From Burkholderia seminalis DSM 23518 (lineage in GTDB: Bacteria; Pseudomonadota; Gammaproteobacteria; Burkholderiales; Burkholderiaceae), in assembly GCF_902832885.1 (NCBI RefSeq), contig NZ_CADFDK010000020.1, positions 1 to 64,000 on the forward strand: a DNA stretch of 64,000 bases. Direction: 5' to 3'. Position numbers and translations under genes: made by a program. Under the pieces are notes generated by a model. It worked only from the letters and a program-made list of their open reading frames with translations. It had not been told where the DNA came from and searched no databases. The stretch's first letter is position 1; each line of letters starts with the position of its first letter. Shown one piece after another: positions 27,508 through 39,079 of this stretch.

Positions 27508-28908
27508 TCACGCCTCCAGCGCCTCCAGCACCTTCCCCTTCGTCTCGATCCCGACGAAATGCACGGTCACCGCCGCGATCAGCGGCACGATGCCGATCAG
27601 GTAGAACGCCGGTGCGAGGTTCCCGCCGATGATCGCGTGCGGCACGACCATCGGCGCGACGAACGACGCGATCTTCAGCCATGCGCTGCCGAGCCCGCAG
27701 CCCGACGCGCGGATGCTCGTCGGATATTGCTCCGGCGTGTAGACGTACGCGGTGATGAACCCCGACGCCATCAACCCGAGCGACAGCGAGCAGAAGATCG
27801 CGACGACGTACACCGACGACGCGTGATAGACACCCGCGAGCGCCAGCGACAGCGCGCACAGCACGAACGACCACACGATCACCGGCTTGCGGCCGAGCTT
27901 GTCGACCAGCAGCGCGGAGGCCAGCGAGCCGAGCACGCCCATCACCGAGCCGATCACCGCGAGATTCAGCGCGAGCTGCAGCGGTGCGTGATAGAAGTTC
28001 TTGTAGATCGTCGGCAGCCACGTCGACAGCCCGTACTGGATGAACCCGCAGGTCGCCCACAACGTCGCCACCGCGAGCGTGCGCTTGCGATACGCGGCGC
28101 GGAACAGGTCGCTCATCCTGCGCTTCGGATGCTGGCGCACCATCTCGTCGAACGCGGCCGTCTGCGTGACGGGCGGCAGATCGCCGCGCACCGACGCTTC
28201 GAACGCGCTCGTCGCGCGCCCGGCTTCCGCGAGCCGTCCGCGCGACGCGAGCCAGCGCGGCGATTCCGGCACGAGGCGCGTCAGCACGAGCGCCAGGATC
28301 AGCGGCAACCCGCCGACGAAGTACATGATTTCCCAGCCGAAGCGCGGCACGAGCCACGCACCGAGCGCCATCGACACGAGCAGCCCGATCGGGAACACGA
28401 TCTCGTACAGCAGCACGAAACGGCCGCGGCCATGGGCGCGCGTGATCTCGTTGATGTACGTCGCGGCGACCGGCAGCTCGCCGCCGAGCCCGAGCCCCTG
28501 CAGGATCCGCAGCAGCACGAACACCTCGAAGGTCGGCGCGAAGCCGCACGCGATGCTGGTGATGCCGATCACGGCCGAGCTCCACGCGATCGCCTTCACG
28601 CGACCGTGTTTTTCCGCGAGCGCGGGAAACAGGAACGCGCCGATCAGCTGGCCGATCGCGCCGGACGCGATCAGCATGCCGATCTGCGTCGGCGACAGTC
28701 CCCATTTGTGAATCAGCAACGGCAGCGTCGCCGCGATCGTGATCACGTCGAAGCCGTCGAAGAATGTCGCGGTGCCGATCAGCACGCGCGCGCGGATCTG
28801 CATCGCGTTGGCCGGAAGCCGCTCGAGCCGCGCGATGATCGCGCCGGGCGTGGAGGCGGCAGCTTCCATCGTGGCGCGACCGGCCACGACGTTGTCGAAA
28901 GTGCTCAT
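27508..28908 (-). CDS. MFS aromatic acid:H+ symporter family transporter
   Basis: A 466-residue transporter with 12 predicted membrane helices. FFDGFDVITIA in helix 1 is the aromatic acid:H+ symporter (PcaK/BenK) signature, and the MFS loop motif appears twice, LAEKHGRVKA and LLVDKLGRKPV. These carriers import 4-hydroxybenzoate, benzoate and related acids. AGGAG lies 11-12 bases before the start. As the last gene of the Rieske operon it probably imports the pathway's aromatic substrate. The substrate cannot be read from sequence alone. Confidence 0.85.
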   Translation of the reverse strand: MSTFDNVVAGRATMEAAASTPGAIIARLERLPANAMQIRARVLIGTATFFDGFDVITIAATLPLLIHKWGLSPTQIGMLIASGAIGQLIGAFLFPALAEKHGRVKAIAWSSAVIGITSIACGFAPTFEVFVLLRILQGLGLGGELPVAATYINEITRAHGRGRFVLLYEIVFPIGLLVSMALGAWLVPRFGWEIMYFVGGLPLILALVLTRLVPESPRWLASRGRLAEAGRATSAFEASVRGDLPPVTQTAAFDEMVRQHPKRRMSDLFRAAYRKRTLAVATLWATCGFIQYGLSTWLPTIYKNFYHAPLQLALNLAVIGSVMGVLGSLASALLVDKLGRKPVIVWSFVLCALSLALAGVYHASSVYVVAIFCSLSLGLMASGFITAYVYTPEQYPTSIRASGCGLGSAWLKIASFVAPMVVPHAIIGGNLAPAFYLIGIVPLIAAVTVHFVGIETKGKVLEALEA

Positions 28909-28935
28909 GCGGGGGATCTCCTGGTCTTTCGCCGG

Positions 28936-30180
28936 TCAGGCAAGCGCTTGGGTTGTGTCTGCCAGGGCTTCCGTATCCACGGCCCGGCCCTGGTTCATCC
29001 ACTTGCGCGCGAGCTTCAGCTCACGTGCGTTGTTCACGGCGATGACACCTCTCACCTGCCCATCGCCCACGAAAAACAGCGTCGCACGGCGCGCGGCGAG
29101 CTCGCCGCGCACGACGAGCTGCGCATCGGCCGGCAGATCGCCGAGAATCTGCAGGTTCACGTCGTACTGATCGGACCAGAACCACGGAATCTCCGCGTAC
29201 GGCGCGCGCACGCCGAGCACGGCCTTCGCCGCCGCGATCGCCTGGTTCTGCGCGTTGGCCCACGATTCGAGCCGCACGCGCCGCTTCAGCCAGCCGTTGT
29301 GATGGTTCGCGACGTCGCCGCACGCGAAAATCGCCGGGTCGCTGGTCGCGCCGAATTCGTCGACGACGATGCCGTCGTCGACCGCCAGCCCCGCATCGCT
29401 CGCGAGCGACGCGTTCAGCGCGAGGCCGATGCCGGCCACCGCGAAATCGGCGTCGATCGTCGTGCCGTCGGCGAGCGTTGCGCGTACCTTCGATGCGTCG
29501 TCCGGCTGCGGGTCGAGCGACGCGAGCGCCGCGCCCGTGCGCACGTCGACCCCGTTCGAGCGATGCAGGTCGAGCAGGAAATCCGACACGATCTGCGGCA
29601 CCGAGCGGCCGCACAGCCGCGGCGCGCCTTCGACCACGACGGCGTCGACGCCGAGCTTGCGCGCGGTCGCCGCGACTTCGAGACCGATCCAGCCGCCGCC
29701 GATCACGAGCACGCGCCGGCTCGCACGCAGTTTCTCGCCGAGCGCGGCCGCTTCGTCGAGCGTGCGCAGGTAATGCAGATTCGGCGTCCTGACGATCGAA
29801 TCGGGCAGGCGGCGCGACGTGCCGCCGGTCGCGATCACGAGCCGGTCGTATTCGATCTCGCGCCCGCTCGCGGTCGTCACCACGCGTCGCGCACGGTCGA
29901 TCGAGGCCGCGCGTTCCGGCTGCCACGCCTCGACGTTCAACGCGTCGAATTCGTCGGGACGCACGACGCGCACGGTCTCGATGTCGGCGTCGCCGGCCAG
30001 CACGGCCTTGGACAGCGGCGGACGCTCGTACGGCAGGTGCGGCTCGTCGGCGATCATCACGAGACGGCCCGCGTAGCCTTGCGCGCGCAGCGTCTTCAGC
30101 ACCCAGCCGGCGGCCTGGCCGCCGCCGATCACGACGACCGTGCCCGGCGCGGGCTGCGCGGACGTATTCGCTTCGGTCAT
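28936..30180 (-). CDS. FAD-dependent ferredoxin reductase, Rieske oxygenase component
   Basis: A 414-residue reductase of the glutathione-reductase type that serves Rieske oxygenases (BphA4-like). The FAD site is VVIGGGQAAGWVLKTL near residue 15, the NADH site VLVIGGGWIGLEVAATA near 150, and SDPAIFACGDVAN near 275 closes the FAD pocket. It would pass electrons from NADH to the ferredoxin encoded at the operon's far end. Its start overlaps the preceding VOC gene by ATGA. The three oxygenase components are thus split across 12 kb of one operon. Confidence 0.88.
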   Translation of the reverse strand: MTEANTSAQPAPGTVVVIGGGQAAGWVLKTLRAQGYAGRLVMIADEPHLPYERPPLSKAVLAGDADIETVRVVRPDEFDALNVEAWQPERAASIDRARRVVTTASGREIEYDRLVIATGGTSRRLPDSIVRTPNLHYLRTLDEAAALGEKLRASRRVLVIGGGWIGLEVAATARKLGVDAVVVEGAPRLCGRSVPQIVSDFLLDLHRSNGVDVRTGAALASLDPQPDDASKVRATLADGTTIDADFAVAGIGLALNASLASDAGLAVDDGIVVDEFGATSDPAIFACGDVANHHNGWLKRRVRLESWANAQNQAIAAAKAVLGVRAPYAEIPWFWSDQYDVNLQILGDLPADAQLVVRGELAARRATLFFVGDGQVRGVIAVNNARELKLARKWMNQGRAVDTEALADTTQALA

Positions 30181-31139
30181 GATTTGCGCTCCGTCATGAA
30201 CTTGCCTTCCGGCGCCTGCGCGTGCTTCTGCCGGCGCGTGTTGCCGTCGAGGCCGCCGTCGACGGCCCATTCGGCGAACACGGTCGGGCCCGGCTCGAAT
30301 TCGCGCGGCTGCCATTCGGGCGTCAGCATGTCTTCGTCCGCGTAGTATTCGATCAGGCCGCCGGCGGGGTTCTGGAAGTACCAGAAGTACGCGGACGACA
30401 CGGGGTGCCGCCCCGGACCGAGTTGCGTTTCCCAGCCGCAGCGGTCGATGTGCATGCCGCCGCCGAACACTTCATGGATGTCGCGCACGGTGAACGCGAC
30501 GTGGTTCAGGCCACGCTTGCCCGTCGGCAGCGCGAGCAGGAACAGGTCGTGGTGGCCGCCGTGCGGCGCGCAGCGCATGAACGCGCCGCGGCCCGGGTAG
30601 CGGTCCGACGTCTCGAAGCCGAGCAGTTCGTGATAGAACTTTTCCTGCGCGTCGAGGCAGTTCGTGAAGAACACGACATGCCCGACCTCGACCGGCTCCG
30701 CGCGTGCATAGATCGGGCTCGGCTGGTCGACGCGCAGCGTCCGGCCCCACACGTTCGACGGCGAGCCCGTGATGTCGAGGGCGCGCTTGCGCGTGACTTC
30801 GATGCGGATCGCCATGCCGTTCGGGTCGATACAGCCGACCGCATCGTCCTGCGCGTAATAGCCGGGCTGGCCGGCGAGTGTCGTGCGCAGCGCGTCGAGT
30901 TCGCCCTGCGTCGCGACGCCCCACGTGACTTCCCGCAGCGTCGGACCCGCCTCGAATGCCGGCGGCAGCGCCGGATCGTCGGCCTTGACGGCCAGCACGG
31001 TGCAGCCGTTCAGCGTCTCGAAACGCGCACGCGTGTCGTCGTACGCGATTTCCTTCAGCCCCCAGTCGGCGAAAAAGCGCCGGCAGGTCGCGAGATCGTC
31101 GACGCCGTACGTGATCTGCTCGATTCCCAAAATGCTCAT
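30177..31139 (-). CDS. Extradiol-type ring-cleavage dioxygenase (VOC, BphC-like)
   Basis: A 320-residue two-domain VOC protein of the size of type I extradiol dioxygenases. The iron ligands are intact in the C-terminal domain: His154 (VEVGHVVFFTN), His213 (GLNHVAFTVRD) and Glu264 (GGLIEYYADED). The N-terminal domain is the usual non-catalytic copy. Such enzymes open catechols next to the hydroxyls, giving a yellow muconic semialdehyde. Position in a Rieske operon supports ring cleavage after dihydroxylation. The exact catechol is unknown. Confidence 0.85.
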   Translation of the reverse strand: MSILGIEQITYGVDDLATCRRFFADWGLKEIAYDDTRARFETLNGCTVLAVKADDPALPPAFEAGPTLREVTWGVATQGELDALRTTLAGQPGYYAQDDAVGCIDPNGMAIRIEVTRKRALDITGSPSNVWGRTLRVDQPSPIYARAEPVEVGHVVFFTNCLDAQEKFYHELLGFETSDRYPGRGAFMRCAPHGGHHDLFLLALPTGKRGLNHVAFTVRDIHEVFGGGMHIDRCGWETQLGPGRHPVSSAYFWYFQNPAGGLIEYYADEDMLTPEWQPREFEPGPTVFAEWAVDGGLDGNTRRQKHAQAPEGKFMTERKS

Positions 31140-31157
31140 TGCGTCATTCCCCTTCGC

Positions 31158-32648
31158 TCAGTTCGCCCACGGCAGCGGCGCGTCGTTCAAGCCCCAGTAG
31201 AGGCTCTTCTGCTGCATGTACTCGCGGATGCCGAGACGCCCTTTCTCGCGCCCCATTCCGCTCTCCTTCCAGCCCGAGAACGGCGTGGAAATCGAAAACA
31301 GCTTGTACGTGTTGATCCATACGGTGCCCGTTTCGAGCGCGCGCGCGATGCGCCAGGCGCGCTTGTAGTCGCGCGTCCAGATGCCGGCCGCGAGGCCGAA
31401 CACGCTGTCGTTCGCCTGCGCGATCAGCGACGCTTCGTCGTCGAACGGCATCGCGACGAGCACGGGCCCGAAGATTTCTTCCTGGCAGATGCGTGCACTG
31501 TTCGGCAAGCCTTCGAGAATCGTCGGCTGATAGAAGAAGCCGTTCTCGCGCCCGTCGCCCGACGGCCGCTCGCCGCCGCACAGCAGGCGGCCGCCTTCCT
31601 CGAGACCGAGCGCGACGTAGCGCTCCACCGATTCGCGATGCTTCGCGGTGATCAGCGGCCCCATCTGCGTGTCGGGCCGCGTCGGGTCGCCCACGCGCAG
31701 CTTGCGGGCGCCGGCCACCAGGCGCTTCATGAATTCGTCGGCCACCGCGCGCTGCACGAACAGCCGCGAACCGGCGATGCACGCTTCGCCCGACGAGCTG
31801 AAGATGCCGTACAGCACGCCGTTGACCGCGTGATCGAGATCGGCGTCGTCGCAGACGATCGTCGGCGACTTGCCGCCGAGTTCGAGCGACACCGGCATCA
31901 GCTTCTCGGCCGCGAGGCGCGCGATGCCGCGGCCCACTTCGGTGCCGCCCGTGAACGACACCTTCTTCACCAGCGGATGGCGCACGAGCACGTCGCCGAT
32001 CACCGAGCCCTTGCCCGGCAGCACGCTCAGCACGCCCTTCGGCACGCCGGCTTCCTCGCAGATGCGCGCCAGCGCGAGCGACACGAGCGGCGTGACTTCG
32101 GCCGGCTTGAGCACGACCGCGTTGCCGCCGGCGAGCGCCGGCGCGAGCTTCTGCGCATCGGACGCGATCGGCGAATTCCACGGCGTGATGGCCGCGATCA
32201 CGCCGATCGGCTCGTACACGCTCATCGTCAGGTAATCGCCGCGCGACGGCGTCAGTTCCTCGTCGAGCGTCTCGAGGCACGCCGCGAAATAGCGGAACGT
32301 GTTCGCCGCACTCGCCACCAGCACGCGCGTCTCGCCGATCGGCTTGCCGTTGTCGCGGCGCTGCAGATTCGCGAGCGCCTCGTGGCGCTGCATGATCAGG
32401 TCGGCAATGCGGTACAGCACCTGCGCGCGCTGGTGCGGCTTCAGCCCGGCCCAGTCGGCGCGACGCCAGGCGGCGTCGGCGGCCTCGACGGCTTCGGCCG
32501 CGTCTTCCGCGTTCGCCGTCGACACTTCCATGTTCAGCGACTGGTCGGCCGGATAAATGCTCGCGTAGGGCTCGCCACGGCCGCGCCGCCACTCGCCGCC
32601 CACCAGGATGGTGCCGTCGGGTACGAGGCTGGTATCGAAAGGAGTCAT
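31158..32648 (-). CDS. NAD(P)-dependent aldehyde dehydrogenase
   Basis: A 496-residue aldehyde dehydrogenase. The catalytic Glu lies in SLELGGKSPTI and the nucleophile Cys in SSSGEACIAGSRLF; TPWNSPIASDAQKLAPALAG is the NAD-binding strand region. It oxidises an aldehyde to the acid. In the operon it follows the thiamine-diphosphate enzyme and the aspartate-dehydrogenase homologue, so it may oxidise the aldehyde formed by decarboxylation of a 2-oxo acid. That order is inference. Confidence 0.88.
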   Translation of the reverse strand: MTPFDTSLVPDGTILVGGEWRRGRGEPYASIYPADQSLNMEVSTANAEDAAEAVEAADAAWRRADWAGLKPHQRAQVLYRIADLIMQRHEALANLQRRDNGKPIGETRVLVASAANTFRYFAACLETLDEELTPSRGDYLTMSVYEPIGVIAAITPWNSPIASDAQKLAPALAGGNAVVLKPAEVTPLVSLALARICEEAGVPKGVLSVLPGKGSVIGDVLVRHPLVKKVSFTGGTEVGRGIARLAAEKLMPVSLELGGKSPTIVCDDADLDHAVNGVLYGIFSSSGEACIAGSRLFVQRAVADEFMKRLVAGARKLRVGDPTRPDTQMGPLITAKHRESVERYVALGLEEGGRLLCGGERPSGDGRENGFFYQPTILEGLPNSARICQEEIFGPVLVAMPFDDEASLIAQANDSVFGLAAGIWTRDYKRAWRIARALETGTVWINTYKLFSISTPFSGWKESGMGREKGRLGIREYMQQKSLYWGLNDAPLPWAN

Positions 32649-32720
32649 GTCACAAGTCCCACAATTCTGTGTCTGCGCGTCCGCCCTCGCCGTGGCGCGG
32701 GCGGACGGTCCAAGGCCCGG

Positions 32721-35188
<2,468 letters not shown>

Positions 35189-35196
<8 letters not shown>

Positions 35197-35986
35197 GGCG
35201 TGCAAAGCCTCCAGAAACGTCGATATGGCTGCCCGTCGTGTACGACGACAGATGCGTTGCGAGATAAAAGAGTGCCCAGGCGGCCTCGTCAGGCTTGCCG
35301 AAGCGGTTCAGCGGAATGTTCTTCTTGCGGGCGAGCGCGCCCGTCCAGTCGTCCCAGCTTTCGCCGGGCTGCGCCTGCGTGTCGTAGCGACGGCGCCACT
35401 GCCCCGACTCGACGATGCCGATCAGGATCGAGTTCACGCGGATGCGCTGCGGCGCCAGTTCGGTCGCGAGCGACTTCACGAGGCTTAGCACGCCCGCGCG
35501 CGCCGACGACGTCGCGACCATGTGCGGCTCCGGCTGCAGCGCGAGCAGCGAGTTCACGCACGTGATCGTCGGCGCCTGCGCGTCGCGCAGCAGCGGCAGG
35601 AACGCGCGCGTCGGGCGGATGATGCTGAAGTACTTCAGCTCGAGTTCTTCGCGCCATGCGTCGTCGGTCGTATCGGCGAAGGTCGACACGCGACCCTGGC
35701 CGGCGTTGTTGACCAGCATGTCGGCACGGCCGAAGCGCGCCGATACCGCCTGCGCGAATGCGGCCACGTCGGCTTCGTCGAGCACGTTGCAGCGCGCGGC
35801 GAGCAGTTGCGCGCCCGGGTATTTCCCGCCGAGCATCGCTTCGGCGCGCGCCAGGCGGTCGCCGTCGCGGCCGCAGATTGCAACCGACGCGCCCGCTTGC
35901 AGGAACCGTTCGGCCGTCGCGAGGCCGATGCCGGACGAACCGCCCGTCACCACCGCGACCTGCCCGGTCAGATCGATCTGAATCAT
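35189..35986 (-). CDS. SDR-fold protein lacking the catalytic Tyr-Lys pair
   Basis: A 265-residue SDR. The cofactor motif TGGSSGIG (residues 15-22) and NNAG are intact and the active-site Ser is in CVNSLLALQ. Thirteen residues later, where Tyr is expected, the sequence reads ATSSARAG: Thr replaces Tyr, and Arg replaces the Lys four residues on. It therefore probably binds NAD(P) but may not use the classical proton relay. Its start overlaps the IclR gene by ATGA. The protein may be a divergent reductase, a dehydratase-like enzyme or a scaffold. Confidence 0.8.
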
Positions 35987-36840
35987 CGGAGTCCTAAAGC
36001 CTTCAGAAACGTGTGCTCGTCATCCGAGCGGTAATTGAGCCGCCGCGACAATTCCGCCGCCGCGCGCTGCACCTTGTCGATCAGCCCGTCCGCGATCAGC
36101 GCCGCGTCAATCTCCGGACGCGGCACCGTCACCGTGATGCACGCGACGATCTTCTGCGTCTCGTTGCGCACCGGCGCCGTGACCACCGAGATGCCGCGCT
36201 CGAACGACGAATTGCTGACGCCGTAGCCGCGCAGCGCATCCTCGCGGATCACGTCGTACAGCGCGTCGACCGTTTCCGGCGTCGCGCTCGTCATCCGGGT
36301 CAGCGCGCCGTCCGGATACAGCGCATGCAGCTCCTTCAGCGACAGGTCGCCCATCAGCACATGGCCGTGGGTCGTCGCATGCGCGGGCAGGCGCGTGCCG
36401 ACGTTCACGCGGATCGAGCTGAACACCGGCGACTGGCTCTGCGCCTTTGCGACGAACACCACGTCGCGGCCGTCGCGGATCACGATGTGCGTCGTGAAGC
36501 CGGTCGCATCGCGCAGGCTTTCGATCACCGGCAGGCCGAGATCGGTCAGCTCCAGCGAGCTCAGGTATTCGAAGCCGAGCCGCAACACGGCGATGCCGAG
36601 CTTGTAGTTGCGATCCTTGTCCGCACGCTCGAGAAAGCCGAGCGATTCGAGCGTCTGCAGCAGACGGAACACCGTCGTGCGCGGAATGCCGAGCCGCTTC
36701 GACAGTTCGGGCGCGCCGAGCACCGGCTCGCGCGGCGAGAATTCGGCCAGAATCCGCAGCCCGCGTTCGAGGCCCGGCACCACATAGTTCGCGTCGGCCT
36801 TCGCGTGTTCGGATGCCGGTCGTTGCAGCGGTTCGCTCAT
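35983..36840 (-). CDS. IclR family transcriptional regulator inside the operon
   Basis: A 285-residue IclR regulator. The N-terminal winged helix includes APELSKRLGIPRTTVFRLL near residue 50-68. The C-terminal effector domain contains HIVIRDGRDVVFVAKAQS and LPAHATTHGHVLMGDL, typical of sensors of aromatic acids. It lies between the alpha/beta hydrolase and the SDR, overlapping each by 4 bp, so the regulator is made with the enzymes. A close paralogue lies at 42467-43360. Likely target: the shared palindromes at 40882 and 41168. Confidence 0.9.
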   Translation of the reverse strand: MSEPLQRPASEHAKADANYVVPGLERGLRILAEFSPREPVLGAPELSKRLGIPRTTVFRLLQTLESLGFLERADKDRNYKLGIAVLRLGFEYLSSLELTDLGLPVIESLRDATGFTTHIVIRDGRDVVFVAKAQSQSPVFSSIRVNVGTRLPAHATTHGHVLMGDLSLKELHALYPDGALTRMTSATPETVDALYDVIREDALRGYGVSNSSFERGISVVTAPVRNETQKIVACITVTVPRPEIDAALIADGLIDKVQRAAAELSRRLNYRSDDEHTFLKALGLR

Positions 36841-37733
36841 GCCAGCCCCCGCTGTGGGTCGCATTGACGGCAGAAACCGTCGATCAAGGCGGAATAAACG
36901 GCCGGCGCTTCCACGTAGCCGGCGTGGCCTGCTTGCGGAATCACCTGCAGCGCGACGTGCGCGGCCGCGGCGATCCGCTCGCACGCGGCGGGCGGCGTGA
37001 TCGCGTCGTGCGCGCCGACGGCCACGGCCGTGCGGCCGCGAAAGCCGGCGAGATCGGTCGCGAGATCGGCATTCGCGAGCAGGTGCGTGGCCTGCGCGTA
37101 GCCGGCCGGCACGATGCGCGCCATGTTCCAGCGCACCCACGCCTTCGCTTCCTCGTTCGCGAAACCGGACAGCATGTTGCCGCTGCGCTGCTCGGCGAGC
37201 CCGGCCGGACCGAGCGCCGCGAGCATCGCGAGCCGCGCGTCGCGGCGCGCGTCGCGCGTATCGGCCGGCGCGCTGCCGTAACCGCCCGCGGGCGATACCA
37301 GCAGCAGGCCGGCGATCCGCGCAGGCACCGCGCGGGCGAGACCGCCCGCGACGATCGCGCCGAGCGAATGACCGACCAGCACGCAGCGTTCGATGCCGAG
37401 TGCCTCGAGCCACGCGTTCAGCGATGCCGCGTAATCGGCGGCATCCGGCGACGCGCCGTGCACGGGCGTCGACACGCCGTAACCGGGCGCATCCCATGCG
37501 AGCACGCGCCGCGACGCGCCGAGCGTGTCGAGCTGGCGAACCCACGATGCGGCGCCCGAGCCGATCCCGTGCAGCAGCACGACGGGCAGCGCGCGGCCCG
37601 CATGCTGCGCGCCGGCCTCGCGGTAACCGATCGTGCCCGCCGCGCCGGCCGCGCAACGCTGCTCGGGAAACTGCCCGAGCAGCGCGGCGAACGCCGCGGT
37701 GCGGTCGCGTTCACGTTTGTCGATGACACTCAT
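36837..37733 (-). CDS. Alpha/beta hydrolase, meta-cleavage-product-hydrolase-like
   Basis: A 298-residue alpha/beta hydrolase. LLHGIGSGAASW is the oxyanion loop, VGHSLGAIVAG near residue 120 the nucleophile elbow with Ser, VGAHDAITPP holds the acid Asp and QAGHAGYVEAP the catalytic His. Ser-type hydrolases of this size cut C-C bonds in meta-cleavage products (BphD/MhpC type) or hydrolyse esters and lactones. Given the extradiol dioxygenase in the operon, hydrolysis of a ring-cleavage product is the simplest reading. Confidence 0.82.
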   Translation of the reverse strand: MSVIDKRERDRTAAFAALLGQFPEQRCAAGAAGTIGYREAGAQHAGRALPVVLLHGIGSGAASWVRQLDTLGASRRVLAWDAPGYGVSTPVHGASPDAADYAASLNAWLEALGIERCVLVGHSLGAIVAGGLARAVPARIAGLLLVSPAGGYGSAPADTRDARRDARLAMLAALGPAGLAEQRSGNMLSGFANEEAKAWVRWNMARIVPAGYAQATHLLANADLATDLAGFRGRTAVAVGAHDAITPPAACERIAAAAHVALQVIPQAGHAGYVEAPAVYSALIDGFCRQCDPQRGLA

Positions 37734-37751
37734 TGCTTCACCGGCTCCGTC

Positions 37752-38279
37752 TCAACGCTTGATCTTCGCGAGCGGCGAATCGGGCGGATACGTCGGCGTG
37801 ATCGGCTTCGGTGACCCGAGCATCACGCACATCAGCGCATCTTCCTCGCCAACGTTGATTTCCGTGCGATACACGCCCGGCGGCACCGAGATCAGGTCGC
37901 GCTCGCCGAGGATCGCTTCCCATGTCTCGCCGTCGCGCTCGCAGATGACCTTCATCTTGCCGCGCAGCACGAAGAAGATTTCCTCGACGTCGGTGTGGAT
38001 GTGGCTCGGGCCGATGTTGCCGGCCGGAATGACCATCGTCGAGAACGTGAAGCCGCCGGCCGGCACCGTGTTGACGTCCTTCGCGACGCCCGTGCCGCCC
38101 GTGCCGACGTAGCGCATCTGCGCGCGGCGGTACTTCGGGTCGTAGTCGGCCTGGAACTTCAGCGCGTCCCAGTCGTAGCGCCGCGTCGCGTAACGCGCGA
38201 CACGCCCTTCCATCCAGTCGTTGAAGCTTGCGCCTTCCGGCTGGTCCCACGACTTGCGTTCGAGATCGGCGTCCGCCAT
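37752..38279 (-). CDS. Cupin-domain protein of the Rieske operon
   Basis: A 175-residue single-cupin protein. Cupin motif 1 is complete (GPSHIHTDVEEIFFVLRG, with two His and a Glu). In motif 2, SVPPGVYRTEIN, the usual His is replaced by Arg, so only three of four classical ligands remain. The protein could bind iron through two His and one Glu, or act as an isomerase or binding protein. The start at 38279 has AAGGAG upstream; it is preferred over an upstream Met that is itself part of this site. Confidence 0.78.
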   Translation of the reverse strand: MADADLERKSWDQPEGASFNDWMEGRVARYATRRYDWDALKFQADYDPKYRRAQMRYVGTGGTGVAKDVNTVPAGGFTFSTMVIPAGNIGPSHIHTDVEEIFFVLRGKMKVICERDGETWEAILGERDLISVPPGVYRTEINVGEEDALMCVMLGSPKPITPTYPPDSPLAKIKR

Positions 38280-38308
38280 CGTCCACTCCTTCATTCAGTG
38301 TGAAAACA

Positions 38309-39079
38309 TCAATTCATTACGAAGCCGCCGTTCACCGGCAGCAATTGACCCGTCACGAAGCGCGCGCCGTCCGACAGCAGGAACAGCACGGGGCCCGTCA
38401 CGTCGTCGGGCACCTGCGCGCGCGTCAGCGCGCGGCCCTGCAGGTAGAACGCGTGACGCTCGGCCGGCACGTAGGCGGTCGCCTCGACTTCGGTGAGCCC
38501 AGGCGCAATCGCGTTGACCGTCACGCCGTGCGCACCGAACTCGCGTGCCTGCGCATGCGTCATCGCGATCACCGCGCCCTTGCTCGCGACGTACGCGAGC
38601 AGCTTCGGCGCGCCCCACAGCGCGGTGTCCGATGCGAGGTTCACGATTGCGCCGCGGCCCGACTGCGCGAGGTGCGGCAGCGCTGCATTGCTGACGAGCC
38701 ACACGCCGCGCACGTTCACGTTCATCACGGCGTCCCACGTCGACACGTCGAGCTCCGTCGACAGCTTGCCGCCCGAGTTCGTGATCGCCGCGTTGTTGAT
38801 CAGCGCATCGATGCCGCCGAGCGCCGCGGCACCTTGCGCGACGAACGCGTCGATGCTCGCCGGATCGGCCAGGTCGAGCGCGAGGAAATGCGCGGCGTGG
38901 CCCGCTTGCGCGAGTTCCGCGGCCAGCGCGCGGCCCTCTTCGACGAGCACGTCGCCGAACGCGACCTGCGCGCCCGCGGCGGCGAGCGCCCTCACGAACG
39001 CCGCACCGAGACCGCGTGCGCCGCCCGTGACGAGCACGCGGCGCCCCGGCAGCGGCACGACCGGAGCGAGCTCAGCCAT
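38309..39079 (-). CDS. Short-chain dehydrogenase, probable dihydrodiol dehydrogenase
   Basis: A 256-residue classical SDR with VLVTGGARGLGAAF near residue 15, NNAAITNS near 92, the catalytic Ser in VNLASDTAL and an intact YVASK pair near residue 155. It ends with the conserved GQLLPVNGGFVMN. Gene order directly after the Rieske oxygenase suggests it oxidises the cis-dihydrodiol to the catechol. Its start overlaps the oxygenase stop by 8 bp. The assignment to dihydrodiol rather than alcohol is inference. Confidence 0.82.
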   Translation of the reverse strand: MAELAPVVPLPGRRVLVTGGARGLGAAFVRALAAAGAQVAFGDVLVEEGRALAAELAQAGHAAHFLALDLADPASIDAFVAQGAAALGGIDALINNAAITNSGGKLSTELDVSTWDAVMNVNVRGVWLVSNAALPHLAQSGRGAIVNLASDTALWGAPKLLAYVASKGAVIAMTHAQAREFGAHGVTVNAIAPGLTEVEATAYVPAERHAFYLQGRALTRAQVPDDVTGPVLFLLSDGARFVTGQLLPVNGGFVMN

